Notes: generated by a model not told the origin, from the letters alone. 64,000 bases of DNA from Rhodovulum kholense (GCF_003053725.1 NZ_QAYC01000008.1:1-64000), one strand, 5' to 3'; counted from the first letter of the stretch, positions 26,296 to 35,564 are shown. Numbers and translations: made by a program.

Positions 26296-27248
26296 GCCTC
26301 GCCGCCCCCTGGCTGCTGGTCCTTCTGCCGCTGCCGCTGCTTCTGTTGCGCCTTCTGCCGCCACAAAGGCCGGGTGCGGGCGCGCTGGCCCTGCCTCCGG
26401 CGCTCGCCACGGCGTTCCACCCGGCGGGAACGGCCCCGGTCCGCCGCCATGCGCGGCTGATCGCGCTGGGCGTGGCCTGGATCGCCCTGGTGGCCGCGCT
26501 GGCCGGGCCGAGGCAGGAGCGTGTTCTGGATATCCTCCCGGCCTCGGGGCGCGACATCGTTCTGGCGCTGGATCTGTCCGGGTCGATGGAGCGCGAGGAT
26601 TTCCGGTTGAACGGGCAGACGGTGTCGCGGCTGGCCGCGGTGCAGGCCGTCGCGGCGGCGTTCGTCCGGGGGCGCGTCGGCGACCGGGTGGGGCTCGTCG
26701 TCTTTGGCGAGCGCGCCTATGTGGCGGCGGCACCCACCCATGACCTGGCCGCGGTGGCCGATGTGATCGAGGGCCTGCAGATCGGCGTTTCGGGCAAGGC
26801 CACGGCGATTGCCGACGGACTGGGCCTTGCGATCCGCCGCCTGCGGGATCGCGACGGCGGAAGCCGCGTGATCCTGCTGTTGTCCGACGGGCGCGACACG
26901 ACCGGGCCGGTCGATCCGGTGGCGGCGGCCCGGGCCGCGCGCGACCTTGGCATGCGGGTCTACACCATCGCCCTGGGACCGGCGGACCTGACCGATGACC
27001 CGGTGTCCCGCGACGCGGTCGATGCGGATACCCTGCGCCGCATCGCCGAGGCCGCCGGGGGCAAGACGTTCCGGGTCCGGACCACCGACGACCTTGAGGC
27101 CGTCGCCGAGGCCGTCGACCGGCTGGAGCCGAGCCTTGCCGCCCTGCCCCCGCTGCGGACCTGGCGGGGGCTCTGGCCCTGGCCCGCGGCCTTCGCGGCG
27201 CTCTGCCTCGGGGGCGCGATGGTTCTGCAGGCGCGGGACACGGCATGA
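26292..27248 (+). CDS. VWA-domain membrane protein, BatA-like
   Basis: The 318-residue protein has two N-terminal membrane segments (about 3-20 and 55-75), a VWA domain with an intact metal-ion-dependent adhesion site (MIDAS) motif DLSGSMEREDF, and a C-terminal membrane segment (WPAAFAALCLGGAMVL). The domain faces the periplasm in BatA-type proteins. It is likely to interact with the second VWA protein and the BatD-like protein encoded downstream; the MoxR ATPase would act from the cytoplasm. Four-base overlaps on both sides imply stoichiometric synthesis. Confidence 0.8.
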   Translation: MSLAAPWLLVLLPLPLLLLRLLPPQRPGAGALALPPALATAFHPAGTAPVRRHARLIALGVAWIALVAALAGPRQERVLDILPASGRDIVLALDLSGSMEREDFRLNGQTVSRLAAVQAVAAAFVRGRVGDRVGLVVFGERAYVAAAPTHDLAAVADVIEGLQIGVSGKATAIADGLGLAIRRLRDRDGGSRVILLLSDGRDTTGPVDPVAAARAARDLGMRVYTIALGPADLTDDPVSRDAVDADTLRRIAEAAGGKTFRVRTTDDLEAVAEAVDRLEPSLAALPPLRTWRGLWPWPAAFAALCLGGAMVLQARDTA

Positions 27249-28174
27249 CCGGCCCGGAGGTCCTTCTGCTGCGGCCCTTGTGGCTGGCAGGCCTGCCGCT
27301 GGCGCTGGTCGTCGGCGCGCTGGTCGCTCGCCGGGCCGACGGGCTGGGCGCCTGGCGCGCCGTGATCGACGCCGATCTGCTGGACGCGATGCGCGGGCGC
27401 GGCTGGGTGTCGGCCCCCCGCAATGGCGCCGCCCCCTGGCTGATGAGCCTTGCGATGGCGCTGCTTCTTGCCGGGCTGGCGGGACCGGCCAGCCGCGCGC
27501 CGAACGCGCCCGTTCCGCGCAACACCGACAGGCTGATGATCCTGCTCGACCTCTCGCCCTCGATGACCGAGGGCGGCAGCTTGGACGATGCGCAGGCGGC
27601 CCTTGCCCGCCTGATCGACATCGAGGCCGACCGCCCCACCGGGCTGATCGTCTATGCGGGCGAAAGCTTTCTGGCCAGCGTGCCCACCGACGACCCCGGC
27701 CTTGTGCAAGGCCTGATCGCCGTGGCCGATGGCGAGACCATGCCGGTCGGCGGCACCCGGCCCGACCGCGCCCTGACCCTCGCACGGCGTGCCCTGGCCG
27801 ATGCCGGGGCCCGGGCACCCGATGTGGTCCTCGTGTCGGATGGCGGCGGGATGGGGCCCGAGGCGGCGGAGATCGCCCGCCGGATGGCTGCCGAGGGAAG
27901 CCGGGTCTCGGCGATCTTCGTGCCAGAGGATGCCCCGCCCTACGGGATGCCCTCCGCCTCGCGCACGGCGCTGGCCGCCGTGGCGGAGGCCGGCGGCGGG
28001 CGGCTCGCGGACGCCACCGCACCGGCCGGGATCGACCGCCTTCTGCCCCGGCGGCGCGACCGCCAGACCGACGCCCCCGACCTGCGGGCCCTGCAATACC
28101 GCGATCACGGCCCGTGGCTGGCCGCTCTGGCGCTGCTGCCGCTTGCGGCCCTGTTCCGGCGGCCATCGACATGA
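27245..28174 (+). CDS. Second VWA-domain membrane protein, BatB-like
   Basis: The 309-residue protein has the same layout as the preceding gene product: membrane segments near the N-terminus, a VWA domain with DLSPSMTEGG (MIDAS, with Pro in place of Gly), and a C-terminal hydrophobic stretch (WLAALALLPLAALF). The acidic cluster VPTDDPGLVQ and the SDGGG motif fit a metal-binding VWA fold. It is probably a paralogue of the first VWA gene and forms a pair with it. It overlaps its neighbours by four bases. Confidence 0.8.
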   Translation: MTGPEVLLLRPLWLAGLPLALVVGALVARRADGLGAWRAVIDADLLDAMRGRGWVSAPRNGAAPWLMSLAMALLLAGLAGPASRAPNAPVPRNTDRLMILLDLSPSMTEGGSLDDAQAALARLIDIEADRPTGLIVYAGESFLASVPTDDPGLVQGLIAVADGETMPVGGTRPDRALTLARRALADAGARAPDVVLVSDGGGMGPEAAEIARRMAAEGSRVSAIFVPEDAPPYGMPSASRTALAAVAEAGGGRLADATAPAGIDRLLPRRRDRQTDAPDLRALQYRDHGPWLAALALLPLAALFRRPST

Positions 28175-28830
28175 AACCGCGCCATCCCACAGCCACGGCG
28201 CTGGCCTGCGCGCTGGCCTGCGCTTTGCTTGCCGGTCCGCAGGCCTGGGGCAAGTTCTTGTGGCGCGCGGGCTTTCCGTCGCTCGCGCTGCCGCTGATCG
28301 GCGATCCGGCGGCGCGGGCGGCGGCCCTTTACGACGCCGGTCGCCATGCCGAGGCCGATGCGGCCGTCGCGGCCCTCGGGCGCGGCGCCACCTATAACCG
28401 GGGGCTGACGCTGGCCGCGACCGGAGACTATGCCCTTTCCGTCGCCTATTTCGACGCCGTCCTCTTCGCCAACCGCAACGACGACGCGGCGCGCCGGAAC
28501 CGCGACATCGTCCAGGCGCTGGTGCCGCCGGTCGTCGGCGAGGCCATGGGCCACGGGCGCATCGAGACGATCCTGGCCGAGGCGGGGCTGCGCACCGTCG
28601 CCTTCGACCCGGACGCGCCGGACCGGCCGGTCCTGGAGCGCGAGACCGATCCGCAGCGTGACTCGAACCGGCGCCCGGTCACCGGCGAGCGCAGCGCCGC
28701 AGCCGACAGTGCCTGGCTCGACACACTCGAGGATGCCCCCGGCGCGTATCTCAGGGCCCGGCTGGCCGCCGAGATGGCGCGCCGCCAGGCCGCGGGCGAG
28801 GCGCAGGAAATCGAGGCCGACAGATGGTGA
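28171..28830 (+). CDS. TPR-like exported protein of the Bat operon (BatC/MxaK-like position)
   Basis: The 219-residue product has a signal peptide or anchor (ALACALACALLAGPQAWG) and a helical repeat region with TPR-like spacing (AALYDAGRHAEADAAVAALG, GLTLAATGDYALSVAYFDAV). The C-terminal half is charged and possibly disordered (RETDPQRDSNRRPVTGERSA). Size and place correspond to BatC or MxaK proteins. It probably scaffolds the periplasmic face of the complex. It overlaps both neighbours. Confidence 0.65.
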   Translation: MKPRHPTATALACALACALLAGPQAWGKFLWRAGFPSLALPLIGDPAARAAALYDAGRHAEADAAVAALGRGATYNRGLTLAATGDYALSVAYFDAVLFANRNDDAARRNRDIVQALVPPVVGEAMGHGRIETILAEAGLRTVAFDPDAPDRPVLERETDPQRDSNRRPVTGERSAAADSAWLDTLEDAPGAYLRARLAAEMARRQAAGEAQEIEADRW

Positions 28831-30116
28831 GGCTTCTCGTTCTCCTGCTTCTGATCGCGCTTCCCGCACATGCGCAGAACCGGGCGCAGAACCGGGCGCA
28901 GGATCGCGACGCCCCCCGGCTCGAGCTGATCCTCGATCCGCGCGCGGTCGCGCCCTTCGAGGGCGAGATGGTGCTTGCGACCCTGCGCGGCATCTACCGG
29001 CAGGTCATCACGCGCGAGGAGGTCAAGCTGCGGCCGATGACCGATTTCGACTGGGTGAGGCTGGGGCAGGACCGCTGGAAGGAAGAGCGTATCGACGGGC
29101 GTCCGGCGCGGGTGTTCGAGCGGCGGATCGCCTTTTATCCGCGCCGGGCGGGCGCGCTGCGCATCCTTCCCGTTGCCCATGCGCTGGAGGTTCTGGGGCC
29201 GGATGGCGGGCGCAAGACGGTCACGGTCCGCTCGGCCCCCGTCGCGCTGAACGTGCGCACGAAACCCGCGACGGGCACCGAGCGCTGGCTTCCGCTGCGC
29301 GCGCTGGAGATTTCCGACAGCTGGGATGTCGATCCGGCGCGGCTGGCCGACGGACAAGGCGCCACACGCCGGGTCGTGCTGCGCGCCTTCGGCGCCACGC
29401 CCGAGAGGATGCCGCCGCAGCCGGACCTGCGACAGCCCTGGCTGATCGTCTTCGCCCCGCCCGAAGAGCGCGATTTCCAGGTCACGCCGGAGGGGCCGGT
29501 CGCGACGGTGGTCTGGACGTGGCACCTGCGTCCGGTCACGGGCGAGCCGGGCGTCATTCCGGCCATCACCCTGCCCTGGTTCGATACCGGCGACAGGACA
29601 GCGCGGTCGGCCACGATCCCCGCCGCCCCCATCGGCTATGCCAGCTTTTCCGCCAGCGCGGGTCCCCGGGCGCGGCCCGTCGGCCCTCCGGGCTGGGCGT
29701 TCTGGGGACTGGCCGGGCTGTCGGCCCTGGCCACGGCGGCGCTCGCGTCGCGAGGCCGCAGCCCTGCCGGACACCTTGCCGTGCGAATGGGCCGTCGCTG
29801 GCGCCGGCGCGCCCTGGAGATCCGGCTGCGCAGGCAAGTCCGGGCCGGAGACGCCGTCGGGGCGCGCCGGAACGCCGCCCGACTGCTGGAAGACTTCTCG
29901 ACCCTGGACGAAGCCGAGCGCCTCACCCGCCTGCGCCCGGCCGACGAGGTACTGTTCGCCGACGGGGCGGCCGCGCGCGCCACCGGGCAGACGCCGCTTG
30001 GCGCCCTGCCTGCAAGCGTCCTGTCCGGCCTGACGAGCAACGGCGATGCTGCGGCGGAGCCGCCGGTCCGACACGTTCCGGCGTGGCGATCCGGAACGCC
30101 GTCCTCGCGGCAATGA
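28824..30116 (+). CDS. BatD-like membrane protein
   Basis: The 430-residue protein has a signal peptide (LLVLLLLIALPAHAQ), a short heptad duplication just after it (AQNRAQNRAQDR), a large periplasmic beta-rich region, and a C-terminal membrane segment (FWGLAGLSALATAALA) followed by a basic cytoplasmic helix region. The plan signal, Ig-like region, membrane segment and cytoplasmic tail is that of BatD oxygen-tolerance proteins. It is the last gene of the seven-gene operon and overlaps the previous stop. The family is linked to envelope stress and enzyme assembly; a substrate cannot be named from sequence. Confidence 0.7.
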   Translation: MVRLLVLLLLIALPAHAQNRAQNRAQDRDAPRLELILDPRAVAPFEGEMVLATLRGIYRQVITREEVKLRPMTDFDWVRLGQDRWKEERIDGRPARVFERRIAFYPRRAGALRILPVAHALEVLGPDGGRKTVTVRSAPVALNVRTKPATGTERWLPLRALEISDSWDVDPARLADGQGATRRVVLRAFGATPERMPPQPDLRQPWLIVFAPPEERDFQVTPEGPVATVVWTWHLRPVTGEPGVIPAITLPWFDTGDRTARSATIPAAPIGYASFSASAGPRARPVGPPGWAFWGLAGLSALATAALASRGRSPAGHLAVRMGRRWRRRALEIRLRRQVRAGDAVGARRNAARLLEDFSTLDEAERLTRLRPADEVLFADGAAARATGQTPLGALPASVLSGLTSNGDAAAEPPVRHVPAWRSGTPSSRQ

Positions 30117-30120
30117 TCGG

Positions 30121-30165
30121 GGGCCGTCGGACCTTTCCATCGCGGTCCTGCGCGCTTGACGGCCC
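30121..30165 (+). terminator. Composite hairpin after the Bat operon
   Basis: GGGCCGTC and GACGGCCC form an outer 8-bp stem, and GGACC and GGTCC an inner 5-bp stem with a 10-base loop and a 9-base bulge. It begins five bases after the last stop. No T-run is present. Confidence 0.4.
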
Positions 30166-30283
30166 GCGCCGTGTCCTTGCCGAACGGCGGATCTGTCGCC
30201 CAGGCCGGGTGAAGCGAGGGCGCGACCCGTCGGCCTTGTCGGGCCTCCATGCCCCTCCGACAGGGAAGGACCGCGCGTCGCCC

Positions 30284-31272
30284 TCAATGCGGCGCGCCTC
30301 CGCCGCCAAAGGGCACGTTGCCGCGCCTGTCGGGGCATGCGACCCCCGGACGCCCGGCAAGCGAAAGCGCAAGGGCCGGTCGGGCCACCGATATCCGGCG
30401 GCGGCGCGCAAGGTCAAGCCCCGCGAGCCCGCCCAGCGGCAAAGCTGCCGATGCCGGCGGAGGGGCCGGCGCGGGGTCGAACCCGAGCGCCTGGTTCGAC
30501 AGGAAGACCGGGTCGGAAAAGCTGTAGCCGACGCCCTCGCTCGCGCCGATCCCCGCCAGGACGGTGTGGTTGAAGTCGTAGCTGGCCATCCCGTCACTCA
30601 CCGGCGTGCCGAAACGATACGTGAAGATGGCATCGACCACGTCTCCGGCAAGGACCGGCACGGAAGCGATCAGGTAACGATCGATCGTATCGCTCAGCGG
30701 CGCGTTCGTCCCGTCCTGGTCGATCTGATCGATGTCGCTGGCCAGGTCGGCCTCACCCCTCGCAAGAGCGCTCAGGTTGATCAGATGGACCGAGTATTCG
30801 AGATTGTGGGAGGGGCCCGTCGTCGCATAGGTGCCGCTGGCCCCATATTGGCGAAAAGCGCGCCGTCGTTCTGAACGGTCACCCGCTCCGAGGTGCGGAC
30901 CGCGGCCATCGAACTCGACGCGTGGGCGTCGCTGGTGGAACAGGCGAAGGTCTCGACCCGGAAGGTGCCGGTTGTCAGGTCCCAGCAGAGGCTTGCGGAC
31001 GCGCTTTGGGCGCGCGGCAGACCGGTGATCGGGTCCAGATCGCAAAACGGCCCTTCGCCGGACATGTCGATGAAAGCCTCGGACCCGGAGGCGCCGGAAA
31101 GCAGGGACGGGTCCTGAAGCCTATCGCTGTCTCCCAACCGCTTCCGATCGAAGTCGGCGAAATGGCCGCTGACGCTGACATGGGCGACGGTGGTGCAGGA
31201 AACGGTGGCGGCCGGGACCGCGAAAGCAGGCAGCGTGGCTGGGGCAATCGTGGCGAAAACGCTGGCTTTCAC
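30284..31272 (-). pseudogene. Frameshifted VPLPA-CTERM-like secreted protein gene
   Basis: A GTG at 31272 with GAGG nine bases upstream opens a frame with a signal peptide (VFATIAPATLPAFA) and a Ser/Ala-rich exported domain with several Cys (GEGPFCDLDPITGL, ETFACSTSDA). At about 30847 the frame must shift by one base to continue (QYGASGTYATTGPSHNLEYS and onward) to a tail APPPASAALPLGGLAGL followed by RRRR. That tail is a degenerate VPLPA-CTERM sorting signal (normally VPLPA, a hydrophobic stretch, then Arg). Translation runs about 40 residues past the Arg cluster, so a second lesion is possible. A single sequencing error at 30847 would restore most of the gene. Confidence 0.55.
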
Positions 31273-31401
31273 TGCGATTTTCCTCGTTCCAGCAGGAAGG
31301 AATCCCGGCGCCGCGCCGCCCGCGTGGCACCGGAGAGGCATCCTGGCCCCGAAGACACCGGAGCGCCCTTGGGCCAGGCCGCCCCCCCCTCCGCTTCAGG
31401 A

Positions 31402-31947
31402 TCAGCGCCCGTAGGTGGCGGTCAGGCTTGCGCTGTCCAGCGCGCCGGTATGGGCGAAGAAGCCCACGACCGCGCCCGAGGCGGTTTCGTCGATGGGCAG
31501 CGCGTCCTGCGGCATCGCATAGATCGTGAAGACGTAGCGATGCGGGGCGTCGCCTTCGGGCGGGCACGGGCCGCTATAGGCGTTCTGCGAATAGTCGTTG
31601 CGGGCCTGAACCGCGCCGACGGGCAGGTCGGCCGCCTTGCCCGCGCCGCGCGGCAGCGCCACGATGTCCGCGGGCAGGTTGAACAGCGACCAGTGCCAGA
31701 ACCCCGATCCCGTCGGCGCATCCGGGTCGTAGACGGTCAGGATGAAGCTTCCGGTGCCCTCGGGCGCACCGGACCAGTTTAGCGCGGGCGACAGGTTCGG
31801 CCCGGAACAGCCGAAGCCGTCGAAGACGAACTCGGGCCCGATGGCCTCGCCCGGGGTCAGGTCGGGCGAACCAAGCGTCATCTCGGCGGCAAGCGGCGGC
31901 GCGGCAAGCAGCAGGGCCGCCAGCGGAAGCGGAAAACAGGTGGTCAT
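31402..31947 (-). CDS. Exported PEBP / YbhB-YbcL family protein
   Basis: The 181-residue protein has a signal peptide (LPLAALLLAAPPLAAE) and a phosphatidylethanolamine-binding-protein domain: GCSGPNLSPALNWSGAPEGT, the signature VYDPDAPTGSGFWHWS and HRYVFTIYAMP. The Asp-Pro-Asp-Ala-Pro and HW residues line the conserved anion pocket. Bacterial members are small periplasmic or cytoplasmic proteins with poorly known ligands. The start at 31947 was chosen for the signal peptide; upstream residues are Pro/Arg-rich and unlikely to be translated. It is probably transcribed alone: the frameshifted gene downstream is 129 bases away. The 292 bases to the next gene at 32240 show no gene. Confidence 0.8.
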   Translation of the reverse strand: MTTCFPLPLAALLLAAPPLAAEMTLGSPDLTPGEAIGPEFVFDGFGCSGPNLSPALNWSGAPEGTGSFILTVYDPDAPTGSGFWHWSLFNLPADIVALPRGAGKAADLPVGAVQARNDYSQNAYSGPCPPEGDAPHRYVFTIYAMPQDALPIDETASGAVVGFFAHTGALDSASLTATYGR

Positions 31948-32239
31948 CGTCTCTCTCTGTCTTTGGACTTGAAACGGGCCCCGGGGCGGGCCGGACGCGC
32001 CCCGAAGCGGCTTTGACGGAAGCGAGCCGGGACCGTCCGGGCTTCCCGGGCAAGGCGGTCGGCCGCGGGGCGGGGACGACGGCCTTGCGGCTTGCCCCGG
32101 GCTTGCACCCGACCGGACACCGACCGGATCCCGCCGCATATCCGGCGGTTGCCTTGCACGTTATGGTCCGCGCGCGGCCCGCGCAATTCCCCCGTTGGGG
32201 AATGGACGGTGCAGGACAGGACCGGCGATGATACCCGGA

Positions 32240-33982
32240 TCAGGCTCCTGGGCCAGCGCGGCCGGGAAGGCTTTCGAGGGCGTGGAAAAGTCGCGGCCAA
32301 TGGCTGAAGAAGATGAACTGCCCCGCATCGTCATGCAGTTCGAAGTCGATCCAGGGGTAGTCCTCGCGAAACTCCTGCACGGTTTCCGGCGGCGCAATGG
32401 GGTCGGTGGTGCCGTTGACAAAGCGCACCGGCAAGCGGCGGTTGCGGGCGGCCTCGACCGCCTCGGTCCAGTCGCCCCGGGCGAATTCGCGCATCTCCTG
32501 GGCATAGGCCCGGTGGGCCAGATGGCGCGGCGACAGGGCGACCCGGGTGCCGGCCAGAATGACCTCGCGCGTGGCCGCGTCGGCCATCACCCGCAGGTCG
32601 GGCGGCGAGTCGCCATAGACCTGCCGCACGAAGTCCTCGCGCCCGATCCGGGCGGCGTAGTGAAACCCGGCCCGGGCGACCAGCGGGATCAGCGCGGGCG
32701 TGTAATGCGCCGTGCCGACCACGAAGCGATGCCACTTGTCCATGCGGCGGTACTGAACCTCGCGGGTCATCGGCAGCACCCCCGCGAAGGCGATCAGCGC
32801 ACGGACCCGGTAGGGGCAGCGGTTGGCGAAGGCAAAGCCCAGAAAGCTGTCGTTTTCCAGCGTCACCACCGAGGCGGCCCGCACGCCTTCGCGGTCGAGG
32901 ATCTGGCGGATGTCGTCGAAGATCCGGGGCAGGACGCCGTCGCCCGGAGCGGTGCCAGTGGTGTTGCCATAGCCCGGTCGGATCGGGACGATCACCCGGT
33001 AGCCGCGCCGCGCCGCCTCGCGTTCGGCCTGCTCGGGCCAGAGGCAGAAGCCGTAGGTGCCGTGAAGGAAGAGAACCGGCTGACCCTCGGCATCGCCGAA
33101 GACGCGATAGGTCACGGTGCGGCGGCCGTCGCACAGCACCCGTTCGTCCGGAAAATAGGGCAAGGCGCAGGCGCGAAAGTCGGGGCGGCCGGGCCGGGCC
33201 GGCGCCGCCGGGTCGCGATACATGGAGGCGCTGATCAGGGTCAGTTCCAGCTGCGACCGGGCGCCGGTCTTGGCGAAGATCCGTTCGGACTGTTTCTTGA
33301 CCGTTTCGGGCGAGACCCCGCGCCGGGCGGCGATCTCCTTGCGGCTGAGGCATTGCAGCGACAGGCCGAGGACCTCGGTTTCAGCCTCGCTGAGATCGAA
33401 GGCAGCGGCGATGTCACGCGCCACCCGGGTATTCACGGCACGGTCGAAGAGAATGACGAAATCGCAGGGCTGGGTACCTTCGAGCGTGACCGGGATGCGG
33501 CGCACCAGCGACCCCGGAAGCCGCCCCTGCAGCAGCCGCTGCGCCTGCGCCCGGCGCCCGGGTCCGGCGGTCGCACAGGCCGGACCCGAGGCACCGTCCC
33601 GGCCGGGACAGGCCGCATCGGCCCCCAGAAGGGCGTCGGCCTCGCCATTGGCGCGCAGCACCACGCCTTCGGCCGAGACCAGCAGGGCGGGCAGATGCGC
33701 ATAAAGCGCGAAGAGCCGGTCGATGTCGGGAAAGGCCGTGCCGGTATCGAGGATCTGCAGGGCCTGGTCCACATGGCGCCGCGCCGCCTCGGGATCGAGA
33801 AGCGGCGCGGCCAGCGTCCCCGGCCGCGCCATGGCGCGGTCCCAGGCATCGACCAGCCGTTCATAGGCTTCGGGCCACAGCGCGGTTCCGTAGATTTCGC
33901 AGACCAGCGCGCCGAGCGGATCGGCGGCGGCCTCGGGACGCGGCGCCTCGGGCATCGCGCGAACAGTCTTCGAATCGGCCAT
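32240..33982 (-). CDS. LuxR-type HTH / alpha-beta hydrolase fusion protein
   Basis: The 580-residue protein has an N-terminal region with a PAS-like stretch (about 80-190), a LuxR-type helix-turn-helix (about 192-245: FDLSEAETEVLGLSLQCLSR, then GVSPETVKKQSERIF) and a C-terminal alpha/beta hydrolase (about 300-580). The hydrolase has an HGTYGF oxyanion motif, NGTTDPI with the acid residue, and a late His in FFSHWPRLFHAL. The nucleophile elbow reads ENDSFLG instead of GxSxG, so activity is uncertain; the domain may instead sense a small ester or acyl ligand. The ATG at 33982 is preceded directly by a run of ten G (33985-33994) that takes the place of the Shine-Dalgarno. DNA-binding plus hydrolase fusions of this type occur in rhodobacters; the target is unknown. 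Confidence 0.75.
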   Translation of the reverse strand: MADSKTVRAMPEAPRPEAAADPLGALVCEIYGTALWPEAYERLVDAWDRAMARPGTLAAPLLDPEAARRHVDQALQILDTGTAFPDIDRLFALYAHLPALLVSAEGVVLRANGEADALLGADAACPGRDGASGPACATAGPGRRAQAQRLLQGRLPGSLVRRIPVTLEGTQPCDFVILFDRAVNTRVARDIAAAFDLSEAETEVLGLSLQCLSRKEIAARRGVSPETVKKQSERIFAKTGARSQLELTLISASMYRDPAAPARPGRPDFRACALPYFPDERVLCDGRRTVTYRVFGDAEGQPVLFLHGTYGFCLWPEQAEREAARRGYRVIVPIRPGYGNTTGTAPGDGVLPRIFDDIRQILDREGVRAASVVTLENDSFLGFAFANRCPYRVRALIAFAGVLPMTREVQYRRMDKWHRFVVGTAHYTPALIPLVARAGFHYAARIGREDFVRQVYGDSPPDLRVMADAATREVILAGTRVALSPRHLAHRAYAQEMREFARGDWTEAVEAARNRRLPVRFVNGTTDPIAPPETVQEFREDYPWIDFELHDDAGQFIFFSHWPRLFHALESLPGRAGPGA

Positions 33983-33984
33983 CG

Positions 33985-33994
33985 CCCCCCCCCC
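33985..33994 (-). repeat. G10 homopolymer in the ribosome binding region of the LuxR-hydrolase gene
   Basis: Ten consecutive C on the plus strand (G on the coding strand) lie two bases before the ATG at 33982. Slippage in such a tract would alter the Shine-Dalgarno strength and spacing. Confidence 0.6.
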
Positions 33995-34245
33995 GGAAAC
34001 CGGCGTCCCGACCGGGCAGGGACCAGCGGCCCGCGCACCGCCCGTCCGAACGCCAACGACGGGCGCGACGATAGCCGCGGGGCCCCGGGCATCAAGCCGG
34101 AAAACCTTAGGACTGTCGTCGCCTTTGCCCGCACCGGCGGCACGGGCCGGGCTGCCGGGGACATGCCGCCGAATTGGACGGATTGAGGGATTATCGGGCA
34201 CCGGCCGATCGCGGCGCCCGCGTCCTCCCGGCGTCTGCCGGGCCG

Positions 34246-35385
34246 CTAGAGGCCGAGACTGCGGATCAGCGCACCCGACACCCGGTCCACCAGGGCTTCG
34301 GTCATGTTGTAGCCCGAGGGCAGGTTGACGCCGTTGCGGGCCATCAACTCACCGCGGGGATGCTCTGGCAGGAACCGCGCGCAGTCGGTGCGGCCGCGAT
34401 AGGCCTTCAGCGTCGTCAGCCTGGAAAAGAACGGCCGGCTGTCGATCGCCTGCTCGGACAGCGCCGCCTGCAGCGCGAACTTGTCGGGACCCTCCGGGTC
34501 CTGCGGCACGACCGTCACCATCCAGTAGGAATTGCACACCGATTGCGGCTGGGCGTTCAGCGCGATCCCGTCGAAACCGGCCAGCCGTTCGGCATACCAC
34601 TGGAAGATCTGACGTTTCTGCGCGATCAGGTCGTCCAGCCGCTCCATCTGGGCGATGCCAAGCGCGGCCTGCACCCCGCTCATCTTGTACTTGAACGCGA
34701 CCTCGTCGTTCTGGAAGAACCGGTCCCCCGGCGGGCGGCCATGGTCGCGCAGTTTCTGGATGCGGGCGAACAGCGCGGCATCGTCGGTCACGATCATGCC
34801 GCCCTCGCCGGTGGTGATCGTCTTCGAGCCGTGGAACGAAAACACCGCCATGTCGCCGAAGGCACCCGCCGCCCGGCCCTGAAAGGTCGAGCCCAGCGCC
34901 TCGGCCGCGTCCTCGATCAGCACCAGCCCATGGCGGTCGGCGATGTCGCGCAGGCGCGTCCAGTCGCACATCGACCCGTACAGATCGACCCCGATGATCG
35001 CCCGGGTGCGCGGCGTGATCGCAGCCTCGACGGCGGCGGGGTCGAGGCACCAGGTATCGGGCAGGATGTCGACGAAAACGGGCGTCGCGCCGACATAGCT
35101 GACCGGCGCCATCGAGGCGATCCAGGTCACGTCGGGACCGATCACCTCGTCGCCCGGCCCGATCCCGGCCGCGACCAGCGCCAGATGCAGCCCCGAGGTC
35201 GCGTGCGGCAGGCTGGCGGCATGGGCGACGCCGACATGGCCGGCCATCATCGCCTCGAACCGCGCATTGTAGGCGTAGTGCCCGGGGCCCCAGGCATTCA
35301 TCGCCGCCTCTCGCGCCAGATCGCCTTCGCGCTCGGTGATCGAGGGGGCAGCGACAGGGATGCGGGGCAGGTCTTCGGTCGTCAT
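34246..35385 (-). CDS. DegT/DnrJ/EryC1-type sugar aminotransferase
   Basis: The 379-residue PLP-dependent enzyme carries the DegT signature: LPHATSGLHLALVA, VIGPDVTWIASMAPVSYVGA, IEDAAEALGSTFQGR and the internal aldimine Lys188 in FSFHGSKTITTGEGG. These enzymes aminate keto-sugar nucleotides (for example perosamine or 4-amino-4-deoxy sugars) using glutamate. The start at 35385 has GAGGAC upstream, better than the ATG-like codon eight residues earlier. It lies near the CDP-sugar genes on the opposite strand and is likely part of the same surface-glycan module. The 263 bases between it and the LuxR-hydrolase gene have no gene. Confidence 0.85.
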   Translation of the reverse strand: MTTEDLPRIPVAAPSITEREGDLAREAAMNAWGPGHYAYNARFEAMMAGHVGVAHAASLPHATSGLHLALVAAGIGPGDEVIGPDVTWIASMAPVSYVGATPVFVDILPDTWCLDPAAVEAAITPRTRAIIGVDLYGSMCDWTRLRDIADRHGLVLIEDAAEALGSTFQGRAAGAFGDMAVFSFHGSKTITTGEGGMIVTDDAALFARIQKLRDHGRPPGDRFFQNDEVAFKYKMSGVQAALGIAQMERLDDLIAQKRQIFQWYAERLAGFDGIALNAQPQSVCNSYWMVTVVPQDPEGPDKFALQAALSEQAIDSRPFFSRLTTLKAYRGRTDCARFLPEHPRGELMARNGVNLPSGYNMTEALVDRVSGALIRSLGL

Positions 35386-35564
35386 GGGACTGTCCTCGTG
35401 GCGGCACAACGTATGAGAGCCGCGCGCCCCACCTATCCGAAAGCGCGACCTGTCACAACGGGAGGATGGCGCCGGGATCGACGAGAGGGACCCTGGCGCC
35501 CGGACGGCGCGCGGGCGCGGCAGAGGCCGATCCGGGACCGGCCGGGACCGGATCGGACAGGGGG

